DNA from: Sinomicrobium weinanense
Lineage (GTDB): Bacteria > Bacteroidota > Bacteroidia > Flavobacteriales > Flavobacteriaceae
NCBI RefSeq assembly: GCF_018863395.1
Contig: NZ_JAHKRR010000010.1
Span: forward strand, 92,555-156,554
Reading direction: 5' to 3'
Length of the DNA: 64,000 nt
In this document: piece after piece, positions 42,854 through 52,601 of the stretch
Numbering within the stretch: position 1 is the stretch's first letter
Layout of the letters: each line of letters begins with the position of its first letter
Notes under the pieces: model-generated
Seen by the model: only the letters and a program-made list of their open reading frames with translations
Told to the model about the DNA's origin: nothing
Database searches by the model: none
Made by a program: the position numbers and the translations under genes

Positions 42854-44767
42854 ATGAAATCAAAACATATAAAAATGATCTCAAAACTTATATCACTGCT
42901 GGCAATTATAATGGCCCTAAAAGGCTGTGACAATTACGACTCCCCAAACCCCAATGACTATGCGGACCAGGAAACAACTTCCGGGTTATACCTGGAACAA
43001 TATGATCCGGTAAGTGACAAGGGACAGTACTGGCTACCTGAAATGTCTGTAAAACCAAAAAAATACTGGGGTTGTGTAGAAATAATCCCCATCGGAAATA
43101 TCAATGAGTTAGGCGAGACCGAAAAAATACGGGGGCTACAATACCACTTACTGTGCCAATCCCTTGCCGGCCTTGCTAATCGTGCAGTGGAACAGGGTAA
43201 GAGTGAAATAGGGGTTTGGTTACACGACCACAGCGGAAAAGAATCCTATAAACTGGCTAAAGCAGGTTTGGAACGACTCGGTATTTACGAACAGGGGCTG
43301 CAAAGCGGACTGGAACTGGCAAGAAATGATTACGGCCCTACCGATGGTGTGGAGCTCCAACTCAAGGGGCTTTTTGACGGATATGTACTTACCGATGTGG
43401 AAAACAACCCGGAAAGCAATATTGTGGCCTCCGTAGCTTCACATGTATATAACTCCATCATCGTGGATGTTCGCGATAAGGATTATTATGAAGAAGCAGG
43501 ATATACTATGACCTATGATGCTACCCGGAAGACTACTTTGGATGCCTGGAACGAATTTAAGGATAAATGCAACAATAAGGCCCTGGTAGTAATGCCGGTT
43601 CAAACCGGGGAGTTAAGGGAATTTGCCATCAGGAATAACTTGTTTGTCATTAACCTGAACAAGGAGCATGGCAACCCTTCCGCCGGACAAAACAGCCAGC
43701 TCTTTGAAGAAGTACTGGAGTGGCTTGCTCCAAATGCCCCTGTTTATGGCTGGGAACAGGGAGTCAATGAAGATGTATTCGTAGGTAAAATATCTGAGTA
43801 TGGTAAAATAATGGTCCCTTACGATTGGGCCTATAATACCAGTTTGACCTCTATCTTGTACAAAGAAAGGCAGCCAGGACTGGCCAAAGTGCAAAACCCT
43901 CAATTTATGGACTTCGAAGATGGCAGTGACAAATATGTATCGTTCTATTTATCTGATGGCGACAATGTGCAATGGATGCTTAACGATTTCGGAGGAAGCG
44001 AATACTATAGCCACCCCCTGGCTAATGGGACCAAAATGTCATTTGGTCTTCCGATAGACAATCTGTCCATGATAGCACCGGATATCAACCAGGCATTTTT
44101 TGACCGACAGGGTAAAAATAACACCTTAGTACAAACTTTTGGCGGAGGATACAACTATGCGGACACCTTTGGGATGAACAGCAGCAGGGCTTCGGAGTTA
44201 CAAAACTTAGCAGAGGCCACTGCCGCCCATATGCGTCAACATCGAGTAAAGGTTTTGGGGCTGATAGCCAAAGATGTCCGTTCGGCAGCGGCCCGGGAAG
44301 CCTATCAGGCCTATATCGATGCCAATGACCAGCTGGAAGGCGTCATAGCGGTGCAATACACCCCTTATGCAGGCGGACAGGGAGAAATTATGTGGATGAC
44401 CAACGCCAGAGGATATGATATCCCCATAATCACCGTAAAATATTCGATCTGGAATTTTGGGGATCATAATAACGAAAATGAAGGTACTCCAACTTATATT
44501 GCCAACAAGGTCAATTCGGATTCTGGCGAAAACCCGTTTAATTTGGTCGCTGTCCATGCCTGGAGCAGCTTTGCCGATATTGGTGAGTCCCAGGATGAGG
44601 TAGGCGAAAATAACGGTAATTATGTCAAAGGCCCGGGAGCAGCTCAGCTTTGTATCGGAAAACTTAAGGGCAACACCAAAGTGGTTAATGTGGAAGAGCT
44701 GATATGGAGGGTTCGAATGCATTACCGCTCGGAACAGACAAAAGAATTCCTCAACACTTATTTTTAG
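42854..44767 (+). CDS. GxGYxYP putative glycoside hydrolase, lipoprotein
   Basis: A 637-residue lipoprotein. I start it at the ATG at 42854 (MKSKHIKMISKLISLLAIIM, lipobox ALKGC). The frame is open to a TTG at 42815. The central block YVSFYLSDGDNVQWMLNDFG and GGGYNYADTFG is a variant of the GxGYxYP motif that names this presumed TIM-barrel glycoside hydrolase family (no activity proven). The motif has Ala/Asp in place of the closing Pro. The N-terminal part is the family's mixed domain (GLQYHLLCQSLAGLANRAVE; VVMPVQTGELREFAIRNNLF). It is the last gene of the LamG-SusC-SusD set and probably acts on the imported glycan at the cell surface. Confidence 0.82.
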   Translation: MKSKHIKMISKLISLLAIIMALKGCDNYDSPNPNDYADQETTSGLYLEQYDPVSDKGQYWLPEMSVKPKKYWGCVEIIPIGNINELGETEKIRGLQYHLLCQSLAGLANRAVEQGKSEIGVWLHDHSGKESYKLAKAGLERLGIYEQGLQSGLELARNDYGPTDGVELQLKGLFDGYVLTDVENNPESNIVASVASHVYNSIIVDVRDKDYYEEAGYTMTYDATRKTTLDAWNEFKDKCNNKALVVMPVQTGELREFAIRNNLFVINLNKEHGNPSAGQNSQLFEEVLEWLAPNAPVYGWEQGVNEDVFVGKISEYGKIMVPYDWAYNTSLTSILYKERQPGLAKVQNPQFMDFEDGSDKYVSFYLSDGDNVQWMLNDFGGSEYYSHPLANGTKMSFGLPIDNLSMIAPDINQAFFDRQGKNNTLVQTFGGGYNYADTFGMNSSRASELQNLAEATAAHMRQHRVKVLGLIAKDVRSAAAREAYQAYIDANDQLEGVIAVQYTPYAGGQGEIMWMTNARGYDIPIITVKYSIWNFGDHNNENEGTPTYIANKVNSDSGENPFNLVAVHAWSSFADIGESQDEVGENNGNYVKGPGAAQLCIGKLKGNTKVVNVEELIWRVRMHYRSEQTKEFLNTYF

Positions 44768-44800
44768 TGCGGAAATTTTGACCTGAGTTAGTTGTACGGG

Positions 44801-44820
44801 AAGGGCCTCCCCCGGCCCTT
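44801..44820. terminator. Hairpin terminator between convergent genes
   Basis: AAGGGCC, a six-base loop and GGCCCTT at 44801-44820, 33 bp after the GxGYxYP stop and 3 bp before the end of the convergent regulator gene. The right arm is followed by TCCTTATAAC, a short T-poor tail, so strength is moderate. Confidence 0.5.
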
Positions 44821-44823
44821 TCC

Positions 44824-47430
44824 TTATAACAGTAAATCCCCGGGGATTTCCCTGATAACTTCGCTAAAAGTATAGGGAAAATCATCGTCCAGAAATTCCC
44901 TGTACTTCACGATAAAAGCATTGTATTTTTTTCTGGCCTCCTCTTTAAGGTTTAAGTGCCAATAAGAATGTATTTTATGATAAAATGCCAGTTCATTTAA
45001 TGGGTCCGCATAAAATAAAACTTCGCAATACCGGATGGTTTTGTAATAGTTCTTCGATTGATAGGATCTCTTAATCTTTAAAGGTATCACTTTTAATATT
45101 TCGAGTTCCAGCTCCTTTTTCTCCCTGTCAAAATATTCATTCTCTAAAAATTTTAAAAATCTGCCACGCTTAATGATCTTTATAATCTGGGACAAATTTT
45201 CTTCCTCGGGCATGGAAATATCGAGCCCTTTTACAGCTTCGAGAAATTCAAAATAGTCACATTGAAAGTTCTGTTCGTAAATCAGTTTAAAGTTCTTCTG
45301 TTCATAAATGATTTCTACCCCTTTCAATTCCGAAATTATTTTTCTCAGTTGATTTAATGTGACATTTTTAAGGTTTTTGGCATGCTTTACAGATTTATCG
45401 GGCCATAATACGTCATAAATGATCTCGGAAGATACCCCTGCCGAATGCTCCCTGACGCTATGTATAAGGATCAAAATAAAAAGTTGCTTGATATTGGGGC
45501 TAAACAAATAGGAAATATCTTTGCCTTTATCCGAATTTACCTTAAAGTTCCCGAACAGCCACACTGCATTAATGCCATTGGATTCCGTATAATTTTTATC
45601 GGCATCGGTCTTTAGCCTTTGAACTTGTTTAAAACATATATCCCGGTTATTTCTTCTTTTGCGCCTCCAAACAAATATTATAAATACAAGTCCTGAGACC
45701 ATCAGTACGATTGCCACCAGTATAAACCAAAAAACAGGGGCTTTCTTTGCATTATAATTATAAATCATCTGTCGGGATACCGGAGGGCTATTAATAGCGT
45801 AAATTTTTATCTCATTGGCACCACTTAACTCAAACTCCTGGACCACACAAAAAATCTCACCGGTAATGGTGTTGGCATATAAATTAGCATTGGTCCTTAT
45901 TCGTTCAGAAGTAATAGGAATTGAATCGCCTAAAACCGTTGAAGTACCATTTTCCAGATCATAAGCATATAACTGCAATAATGAAGATGGCATGTATTCA
46001 GGGTAATTAAGCGTATAAAACCTTTTCGCATCCTCAGAAAGGATCATATTTCTGCACGAAACCATGTCCTTGCCCCTTTTATCGAGGTCCCATGATTTAT
46101 TGATCGTTTTAGTTTCCAGATTAACTTTATAGCAATCGTAATAATATATTTTTCCAAGACTTTGATCTCCCGATCGATTTCCGATACCTCCGAATAAAAC
46201 AATTTCATTTTTATTGAGTTGAAGGCCTCCGGAGAAATAACGGGGCGATATTGTATCTCCGCCAAAGGATAGTGTTTCCCAGGTATTGGATTCAATATCA
46301 AACAAATTAAATTCGTTTGTTAACCTTTGGTTGCCGAAGCCGCCAAATAGCAGTATCTTTTTATTTTTAAAATCATTAAAAAGATTATGATGATGCCTTT
46401 GCTGCGGCAACTGAACGGTACTATGTGAACTCCAGACCAAACTGTCAAGGTCCATGGAAGCCACGGTAGACATATGGTTGGCCACATCATTTACCTCATA
46501 CACATACAATCGGTTAGACAGGGTGTCTACAAAACTGCATCCCAATCGCATGGGCACCGGCAATTTATTTTCAAAACCTTTTTTCCGCGTCCTGCCGTTT
46601 TCAAAATTGTAGCGAAATATAGAGTCCTGGCTCACCATTATAAATTCCTGTCCCGGTTCATTGAATGAAATGGCTATCACCTGATCCGAAGAAAAGGAAT
46701 ACCGCTGTTTCCAATGAAAGGATTCCTGGATCAACCAGTTAGGGTTGATTACCTTTCCGTACTCATTCCCTTTTTGGTTGTGAACAATTTCTCCGTTATT
46801 CTCTTTAAACTGAAAAACATAAGATCTGGAAGCATTTACAATTTCCAGTTGGGCGATGCTCATATCAGGAACATCAATCACGCTTTCATGTTTTCCAAAA
46901 TATAATTCGGGCCGTATTTTACGGTCAAAAAAATAGGACCTGCTCCTGTATTCCCGATCATTGATTTTTATGACTGTTTGCTTTTTCGCGGAATCAAAAT
47001 GCAATGACACCGTCATCCATTTCCCCGGGTAGAATATTTGATCAGTGAGCGGAATAGTTAACAGGTTTCGGATACCAACCTGATTAAATTTCAGTGTGGA
47101 TTGTTGGTCATTACCGTGCACGTAAGTCAGGGAATAACTGTCTAAACTTCCCTGAGCTTTCAAAGTAACAATATGCCCAAAGGTCTTACGCTTATTTATT
47201 TTAAGCCTGAATGTAATACCAAAATCTCCCTCAAAAACCGGTTTCTCATATTCAAAAACACTATAGGCGGTCCGCTCCTCAATCAATTTATCATTTGAAT
47301 TGAAAAGCAATCCCTGTGCCTCTAACAGTAAAGGGATCAGAATAAAGAAAAATACTATAATTCTAATGCTACCGGTCAAAACAAAATACCTTAGTCCGGA
47401 TAAATATATAAATATAAATGACTTGGTCAT
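44824..47430 (-). CDS. Membrane-spanning LamG/kelch sensor with cytoplasmic SARP-like transcriptional activator domain
   Basis: An 868-residue protein. An N-terminal hydrophobic segment (22-40, RIIVFFFILIPLLLEAQG) acts as signal or anchor. Residues 45-210 look like a LamG-type jelly roll (FGITFRLKINKR; MTVSLHFDS). Residues 230-540 contain kelch-type beta-propeller repeats (ILLFGGFGNQRLTNEFNLFD; NEIVLFGGIGNRSGDQSLG). One transmembrane helix lies at 563-587 (PVFWFILVAIVLMVSGLVFI), followed by RRKRRNN. The cytoplasmic part has an OmpR/SARP-like winged helix (about 623-715; SYLFSPNIKQLFILILIHSV; GVSSEIIYDVLWPDKSVKHA; LNQLRKIISELKGV) and a helical BTAD/TPR-like region (720-860). The layout predicts a one-component transmembrane activator sensing a ligand outside. 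It faces away from a GH28 gene and is convergent with a PUL, so it probably controls one of them. Confidence 0.82.
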   Translation of the reverse strand: MTKSFIFIYLSGLRYFVLTGSIRIIVFFFILIPLLLEAQGLLFNSNDKLIEERTAYSVFEYEKPVFEGDFGITFRLKINKRKTFGHIVTLKAQGSLDSYSLTYVHGNDQQSTLKFNQVGIRNLLTIPLTDQIFYPGKWMTVSLHFDSAKKQTVIKINDREYRSRSYFFDRKIRPELYFGKHESVIDVPDMSIAQLEIVNASRSYVFQFKENNGEIVHNQKGNEYGKVINPNWLIQESFHWKQRYSFSSDQVIAISFNEPGQEFIMVSQDSIFRYNFENGRTRKKGFENKLPVPMRLGCSFVDTLSNRLYVYEVNDVANHMSTVASMDLDSLVWSSHSTVQLPQQRHHHNLFNDFKNKKILLFGGFGNQRLTNEFNLFDIESNTWETLSFGGDTISPRYFSGGLQLNKNEIVLFGGIGNRSGDQSLGKIYYYDCYKVNLETKTINKSWDLDKRGKDMVSCRNMILSEDAKRFYTLNYPEYMPSSLLQLYAYDLENGTSTVLGDSIPITSERIRTNANLYANTITGEIFCVVQEFELSGANEIKIYAINSPPVSRQMIYNYNAKKAPVFWFILVAIVLMVSGLVFIIFVWRRKRRNNRDICFKQVQRLKTDADKNYTESNGINAVWLFGNFKVNSDKGKDISYLFSPNIKQLFILILIHSVREHSAGVSSEIIYDVLWPDKSVKHAKNLKNVTLNQLRKIISELKGVEIIYEQKNFKLIYEQNFQCDYFEFLEAVKGLDISMPEEENLSQIIKIIKRGRFLKFLENEYFDREKKELELEILKVIPLKIKRSYQSKNYYKTIRYCEVLFYADPLNELAFYHKIHSYWHLNLKEEARKKYNAFIVKYREFLDDDFPYTFSEVIREIPGDLLL

Positions 47431-47910
47431 TTAAATACATTACCAAATATTTAACACTTTTTATGATTATGTTTACTTCTTTTTATCCCGATCAATAGGC
47501 AATATCAGGTCTGAATTACGGAAAAAGCGACACCGATTAACCTTTTGATCAGGGATTTCAGGGGTAATTTAACTGCTCATCGATAAGGAATACATAAAAT
47601 AAAAAGCAAGACAACCCATTTAAAATCAGATTTTGTCCGGCTATATAGATTCATACCGGATTCGGACCTATGGCTTCCTCTCTGTCAGGGTCATTCCTTA
47701 AACCAAATAAGGCAATGCCCAGAATGATTTTCTTCAATTGCCAAAATCGTTTATTCAATGGTTAAATACACACAACGCCTTTGACACAAATAATTTTAAT
47801 TTTCAGTTTTGACGGATGTATCTTAATTTCCTGAAAATTTCATAAATTCCTCAGGATAAAAATACAAAGCCGTAGATCATAACAATTGTCTGAACACAAA
47901 TATTTAGATT
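47431..47910. other. Divergent promoter region between the kelch-SARP regulator and GH28
   Basis: 480 bp without a supported gene. It must hold the promoters of the regulator (minus strand) and of the GH28 pair (plus strand). No clear palindrome was found. GACACCGATTA (from 47530) also occurs at 36180 in another non-coding stretch; this is short and may be chance. Confidence 0.5.
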
Positions 47911-49518
47911 ATGAAAAAAGCTCTGTATTACTTTTATTTTATTCTTTCCGCCTTTGTTAGTTATGCACAACCTCAACCGGACAAGGCTGTTTTTGATATT
48001 ACTGCATACGGGGCTGTGGGAGATGGCGAAAAACTCAATACAGATTCCATTCAGAAGGCCATTGACGACTGCCATGAACAAGGTGGCGGTGTAGTAGTTC
48101 TCCCGGAAGGTGTTTTTTTATCGGGAACCCTGGAACTAAAGGACAACGTTACCTTTCACTTGAAAAAAGGAGGGGTTTTACTGGGAAGCCCTCATATAGC
48201 GAACTATAAAAATATCGACCCTTTCACGGAGGGCTTAGGGATCAATGTAGGCTCTGCCCTGCTCGTCGCTGCAGATGCAAAAAACATAGGAATAGAAGGC
48301 GAAGGGATTATTAATGGACAGGGAAGCAAACTCAAGGAAGAACACATAAAAACAGACAAGCGCCCCGAATCCGAACGCTGGGGCCGTCGTCCTTTCCTCC
48401 TCAGGATTGTCCGGTGTGCCGGTGTAAAGGTTAAAGATGTCACCCTGAAATATGCAGGGGCATGGACATCGCATTATTTTCAATCCGAGAACATCAGGAT
48501 AGAGAACGTTACCATAATCAGTCACGGAGTAGCTCACAACGATGGTATCGGCATAGACGGTTGCCAGGATGTATTTATAAAGAACTGTGACATAGACAGC
48601 GGTGATGATGCGCTCGTTTTCAAGACCACTTCCAGCAAAATGGCATGTCGTAATGTAGTGGTTAAGGGTATGCGGCTAAAGAGCAGGCAGGCAGGGATTA
48701 AAATGGGTACGGAATCCATGGCTCCCTTTGAAAACATCAAAATATCCGATTGCCATATTTACGATACCCGGAACGGAGGTATAAAACTGCTCACTGTTGA
48801 CGGAGCCCATTTGCGAAACGTGGAAATCTCCGACATTACCATGGTAAACGTAAGGACTCCCATGCTTTTCCGCTTAGGATCACGCCTCAGTGTGTTCCGT
48901 AAAAATGAAGATACCCGGCAACAGACCGGTACCATGGAAAATGTTGTTATTCGCAATGTCACGGCACAGGCGGCGGCAGAAGCCCAATTGACCCCACCAT
49001 CCGGAATACTTATTACGGGGGTCCCGGGCCACGATATCACCGATCTTACCCTCGAAAATATTGAGATCGACCTTGCGGGAGGAGGAACAGAGGAACATGC
49101 AAGACAAATAGTTCCCGAAGCCATTGATCAGTATCCCGAGATAAAAACATTTGGCCCAAGAGTTCCCGCATACGGTATATGGGCCAGGCATGTAAAAGGT
49201 TTAAATCTGAATAAAATACGATTTATTCTCGGTTCCAATGATCTTCGCCCTGCCTTTGTTTGCGAAGACGGAAAAGACATTCTGCTCACCGACTGGAAAA
49301 TTCCGGAAACTTCCGGAGCACCGGAAATCCTTCGGCTGGAAGAGGTAAAAGGTGCCTTAATCCGTAGAATAGAAACCAAAGGCAGCGCCGATGCCTTTAT
49401 ACGCATAGAAGGGAAAAACAGCGGCAATATCCGCCTCTCGGCAAATAAAGCACCGGGAATTGAAAACATGGTTAAAATCTCCTCCGGGGCAGATCCGAAG
49501 GCCGTATCGATAAACTAA
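47911..49518 (+). CDS. GH28-family beta-helix glycosidase, variant active site
   Basis: A 535-residue exported protein (signal peptide to about residue 19, SYAQ). Right-handed beta-helix of the GH28 clan: FDITAYGAVGDGEKLNTDSI and GGGVVVLPEGVFLSGTLELK open the helix. Catalytic Asp blocks are present (NDGIGIDGCQDV; SGDDALVFKT). The GHG histidine block is replaced by RQAGIKMGTESM and no RxK block is evident, as in rhamnogalacturonan hydrolases and some exo-acting members. So rhamnogalacturonan or substituted galacturonan is more likely than plain polygalacturonan. It lies 19 bp upstream of the next GH28-like gene and divergent from the kelch-SARP regulator. Confidence 0.88.
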   Translation: MKKALYYFYFILSAFVSYAQPQPDKAVFDITAYGAVGDGEKLNTDSIQKAIDDCHEQGGGVVVLPEGVFLSGTLELKDNVTFHLKKGGVLLGSPHIANYKNIDPFTEGLGINVGSALLVAADAKNIGIEGEGIINGQGSKLKEEHIKTDKRPESERWGRRPFLLRIVRCAGVKVKDVTLKYAGAWTSHYFQSENIRIENVTIISHGVAHNDGIGIDGCQDVFIKNCDIDSGDDALVFKTTSSKMACRNVVVKGMRLKSRQAGIKMGTESMAPFENIKISDCHIYDTRNGGIKLLTVDGAHLRNVEISDITMVNVRTPMLFRLGSRLSVFRKNEDTRQQTGTMENVVIRNVTAQAAAEAQLTPPSGILITGVPGHDITDLTLENIEIDLAGGGTEEHARQIVPEAIDQYPEIKTFGPRVPAYGIWARHVKGLNLNKIRFILGSNDLRPAFVCEDGKDILLTDWKIPETSGAPEILRLEEVKGALIRRIETKGSADAFIRIEGKNSGNIRLSANKAPGIENMVKISSGADPKAVSIN

Positions 49519-49537
49519 TCGCAAATCAGGAAAGGAT

Positions 49538-52537
49538 ATGAACAAATGGAAGCTATCGGTTGTCTTTGCTATTTTAATTTCCTGTTTCACTCCGGGGGTA
49601 ACCGCACAAACAACAACAGGCACTGAAATAGATGTTTCCGACAATTCCACCCACATTGCCCGGATCACAAAGGATACCATTGTAGTTATCAGTGGAAGTA
49701 CCTATTCGTTCACTGTAGATACCCCTGAAGATAAAGGCCTGGTATCAACAGGTATGGAAGCAGAACAACTCTTTAGGCAGATACGGTCTAAAGACGGCTC
49801 TCTCCAGAAATATAAGGTACTTAGCGGGGATGGCCTGCCAAGGGTCCGGGGAAATATTGCCACAGGCGATCGGCTTGTCGTTACCCCGGAAGGAAAACCC
49901 GGCCCGGATAAAACATATTATATCGCTGTCGAAAAAAGAGCTCTCAGTGGCAGGTTGCGCCTTGAGCAAAACGAAATAACCGTAAATACTACAAGAGACT
50001 TGACCCTGCTTTACAGCGTCGGGCAAAGAAGTCCCAATGCGACGGTCAAAATATATTTTCCGGAGGGGATAAAGATCGGCATGGACAATACCACTGTTAA
50101 TGTAATTGGCCGGGGAGATATAAAATTAAGGGACCTCGAACGCCAATCCATCGGCCGTGTAGGAGCAGATTACCCCTATTTAAAAGTAGGGAAAGCCACT
50201 ATTACGGAAGAGAAAAGCAAAGGATCTGTCCTTAGTATTGAGAACCTGGACCTCCGGCCATCCAACGGTACGGACCTCAAAATTGTGATCAGGGACGTAA
50301 GTTTACCTAAAACAGGGAGTTATGTATTCAGGGCAACTTATACTACTTCCCTGCCTGAAATCCTTTCCAGTCCCGGAACCGGCCCGGAAATAACACAGCT
50401 CAAAGCCGTTAAGACCATTTCCGACTTGCGGAAAGTATTGAACAAAAACACTCCTTACCGGGAATCCCCGGAAGCATATACTTCGGTAAACCTGACATGG
50501 ACTCCTGGCAACAGCCATGACCGGACCACCCTCATGCAATCCGTAGATACAGGGAAAACCTGGGCACCGTTCCAAATAAAGCCCGATGTTCAACACTCCG
50601 CTTTTGCCGTATCCGGCTTGAAACCCAATAAACTGTACGCCTTCAGATTATTCGTTGAAAATGGAGAAAACAGGGGATCTTCCAACACGGTCTACTTCTA
50701 TTCCGGAAAAATGGACATCAAGCAATTCGGGGCTTCGGGCAACGGGGATCGGGATGATACCGAAACCATTAACAAGGCCGTTACATATCTCAACAGGATC
50801 GGTGGAGGCACACTTTTGTTCAGTGAAGGAACCTACCATGTACGTACCGTTCATCTGAAGAGCAATGTATGGCTCTATCTGGACAAAGGAGCAACGATAA
50901 AAGCAATAAAAGGTGCTGATGCCCCGGAAAACACCTGGTTTAGTGATAAACAATACCGTTCGGGCCTGTCCCCCACTGACACAGGCCCGTATATCAACCC
51001 GGAAAACTGGCTTACCAAACAGGATGTAGGGCATACCTTTTTCCGGAATACCATGTTTTTCGGAGAAAGGCTCGACAACGTAAAGATTATTGGAACAGGC
51101 AGAATTACGGGAAACGGCAACCTGGTGACCAGTGATAAGGTCATGGACAGGTCCCCGGACAACCGTGCCGATAAGATGTTCACCTTTAAGCTGTGTACTA
51201 ATCTGGAAATAGGCGGACTTTACCGAACGGAAGACCTCTGGTATGACGCAGAAAAAGATGAACCTTATTATATCGGAAAAGACGGCGCCAAATCGTTCCG
51301 AACAGACAACATGTTACACATAGATCAGGCAGGGCATTTCGCTTTGCTGGCTACGGGAACAGACAATATATATGTACACAATACCTATTTTGCCAAGAAT
51401 AACGGGGCAAATGCCCGTGATATATATGATTTTATGGGATGTAACAGGGTAACGGTCAAAAATATCTACTCCAGGGTAAGTTCCGATGATATCGTAAAGC
51501 TGGGTTCTGACTGTTCTCTGGGTTTTACGAGACCCTCTTCGCAATTTATGGTGCGAAATATTATCGGGGACACCAATTGTAACCTTTTCCAGATAGGCTC
51601 GGAAACCGCAGATGATATAAAAGATGTCCATGTGGATAATATTTATGTACTCGGGGCCAATAAAGCCGGATTTTCCATTTCCTCCAACGATGGCGGGCAT
51701 GTTAAGGACGTACATCTCAATTGCGGACATACCGGAACGGTACATTCCCGCTCGAAAATGTACAGGACCAGGGCACCGTTTTTCATATCCATCTCCAACA
51801 GGGCACGTGTACTGGGGGCCCGTGTAGGCAGGTACAGGTTTAATGAAAACGGAATTCAGCATGACGAATTACTTGCCACCAATGTAAATATAGGACAAGT
51901 GGAGAACATCGTGCTGCGGGGTGTGGACATTCGTGAAGTGTATGGTGGAAGTTCATTCAGGAACAGGAATGACAGATGGCCGGCATATAACGGGTCACAG
52001 TACAAGGCAACCCCCATAGTTGCAGGATATAAACTCCCCGACCCGGATACTGTTGAAGGAGGGTTGGATTTTAAGCTGCCTGACGGCAAACATACCGGCC
52101 ATATCAAAAATATAGAATTCACGGATATCCACCTCCTCGTAAAAGGAGGAAATCCGGTTTCGGATATCAAAAACATCCCGCCCGAACTGGGTGTGGGGCA
52201 ATACAATATTTCCAACCTCGGGATACAGCCATCCTACGGCCTCTGGGCCAGACACACGGAAAGGCTTACCATAAAAAAGAGCAGTTTTAATTACGAAAAG
52301 CAGGATGGCAGGTTTGCCCTATTCCTGGACGATGTTGCAGATGCCCGGATATCGGATGTGAAGATGGTCCGGGCCAAAAACAACAGACATGTGATCCAAT
52401 CACGGAATTCCTCCGGTATAACCTTAGAAAACATTTTATATTATGAAGATACCTGGGGAAATTCACCCGTAAAATTACCACAGGCACATTACACCGGTGG
52501 TAATGATACGACAATATCCATTCCGGACCAGGAATAA
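49538..52537 (+). CDS. Large GH28-like beta-helix protein with N-terminal Ig/FnIII-like domains
   Basis: A 999-residue exported protein (signal peptide to about residue 24, VTAQ). Residues 30-390 form beta-sandwich domains of unknown class plus one fibronectin-III-like unit near 310-390 (TSVNLTWTPGNSHDRTTLMQ; FAVSGLKPNKLYAFRLFVEN). The beta-helix starts MDIKQFGASGNGDRDDTETI. Asp blocks are recognisable (NARDIYDFMGCNRV; SSDDIVKLGSD) but the GHG block reads CNLFQIGSET, so the usual His is absent. Charged loops are long (residues 540-610, 760-860). A distant GH28 with changed specificity or a lyase-like role is possible. It follows the GH28 gene by 19 bp and probably shares its transcript. Confidence 0.82.
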   Translation: MNKWKLSVVFAILISCFTPGVTAQTTTGTEIDVSDNSTHIARITKDTIVVISGSTYSFTVDTPEDKGLVSTGMEAEQLFRQIRSKDGSLQKYKVLSGDGLPRVRGNIATGDRLVVTPEGKPGPDKTYYIAVEKRALSGRLRLEQNEITVNTTRDLTLLYSVGQRSPNATVKIYFPEGIKIGMDNTTVNVIGRGDIKLRDLERQSIGRVGADYPYLKVGKATITEEKSKGSVLSIENLDLRPSNGTDLKIVIRDVSLPKTGSYVFRATYTTSLPEILSSPGTGPEITQLKAVKTISDLRKVLNKNTPYRESPEAYTSVNLTWTPGNSHDRTTLMQSVDTGKTWAPFQIKPDVQHSAFAVSGLKPNKLYAFRLFVENGENRGSSNTVYFYSGKMDIKQFGASGNGDRDDTETINKAVTYLNRIGGGTLLFSEGTYHVRTVHLKSNVWLYLDKGATIKAIKGADAPENTWFSDKQYRSGLSPTDTGPYINPENWLTKQDVGHTFFRNTMFFGERLDNVKIIGTGRITGNGNLVTSDKVMDRSPDNRADKMFTFKLCTNLEIGGLYRTEDLWYDAEKDEPYYIGKDGAKSFRTDNMLHIDQAGHFALLATGTDNIYVHNTYFAKNNGANARDIYDFMGCNRVTVKNIYSRVSSDDIVKLGSDCSLGFTRPSSQFMVRNIIGDTNCNLFQIGSETADDIKDVHVDNIYVLGANKAGFSISSNDGGHVKDVHLNCGHTGTVHSRSKMYRTRAPFFISISNRARVLGARVGRYRFNENGIQHDELLATNVNIGQVENIVLRGVDIREVYGGSSFRNRNDRWPAYNGSQYKATPIVAGYKLPDPDTVEGGLDFKLPDGKHTGHIKNIEFTDIHLLVKGGNPVSDIKNIPPELGVGQYNISNLGIQPSYGLWARHTERLTIKKSSFNYEKQDGRFALFLDDVADARISDVKMVRAKNNRHVIQSRNSSGITLENILYYEDTWGNSPVKLPQAHYTGGNDTTISIPDQE

Positions 52538-52601
52538 ATTTTGGCATTTGCCGGTGATATTTTGGCAAACCCATACACAAAAGGGATGATTTTCAAGTCC
52601 C

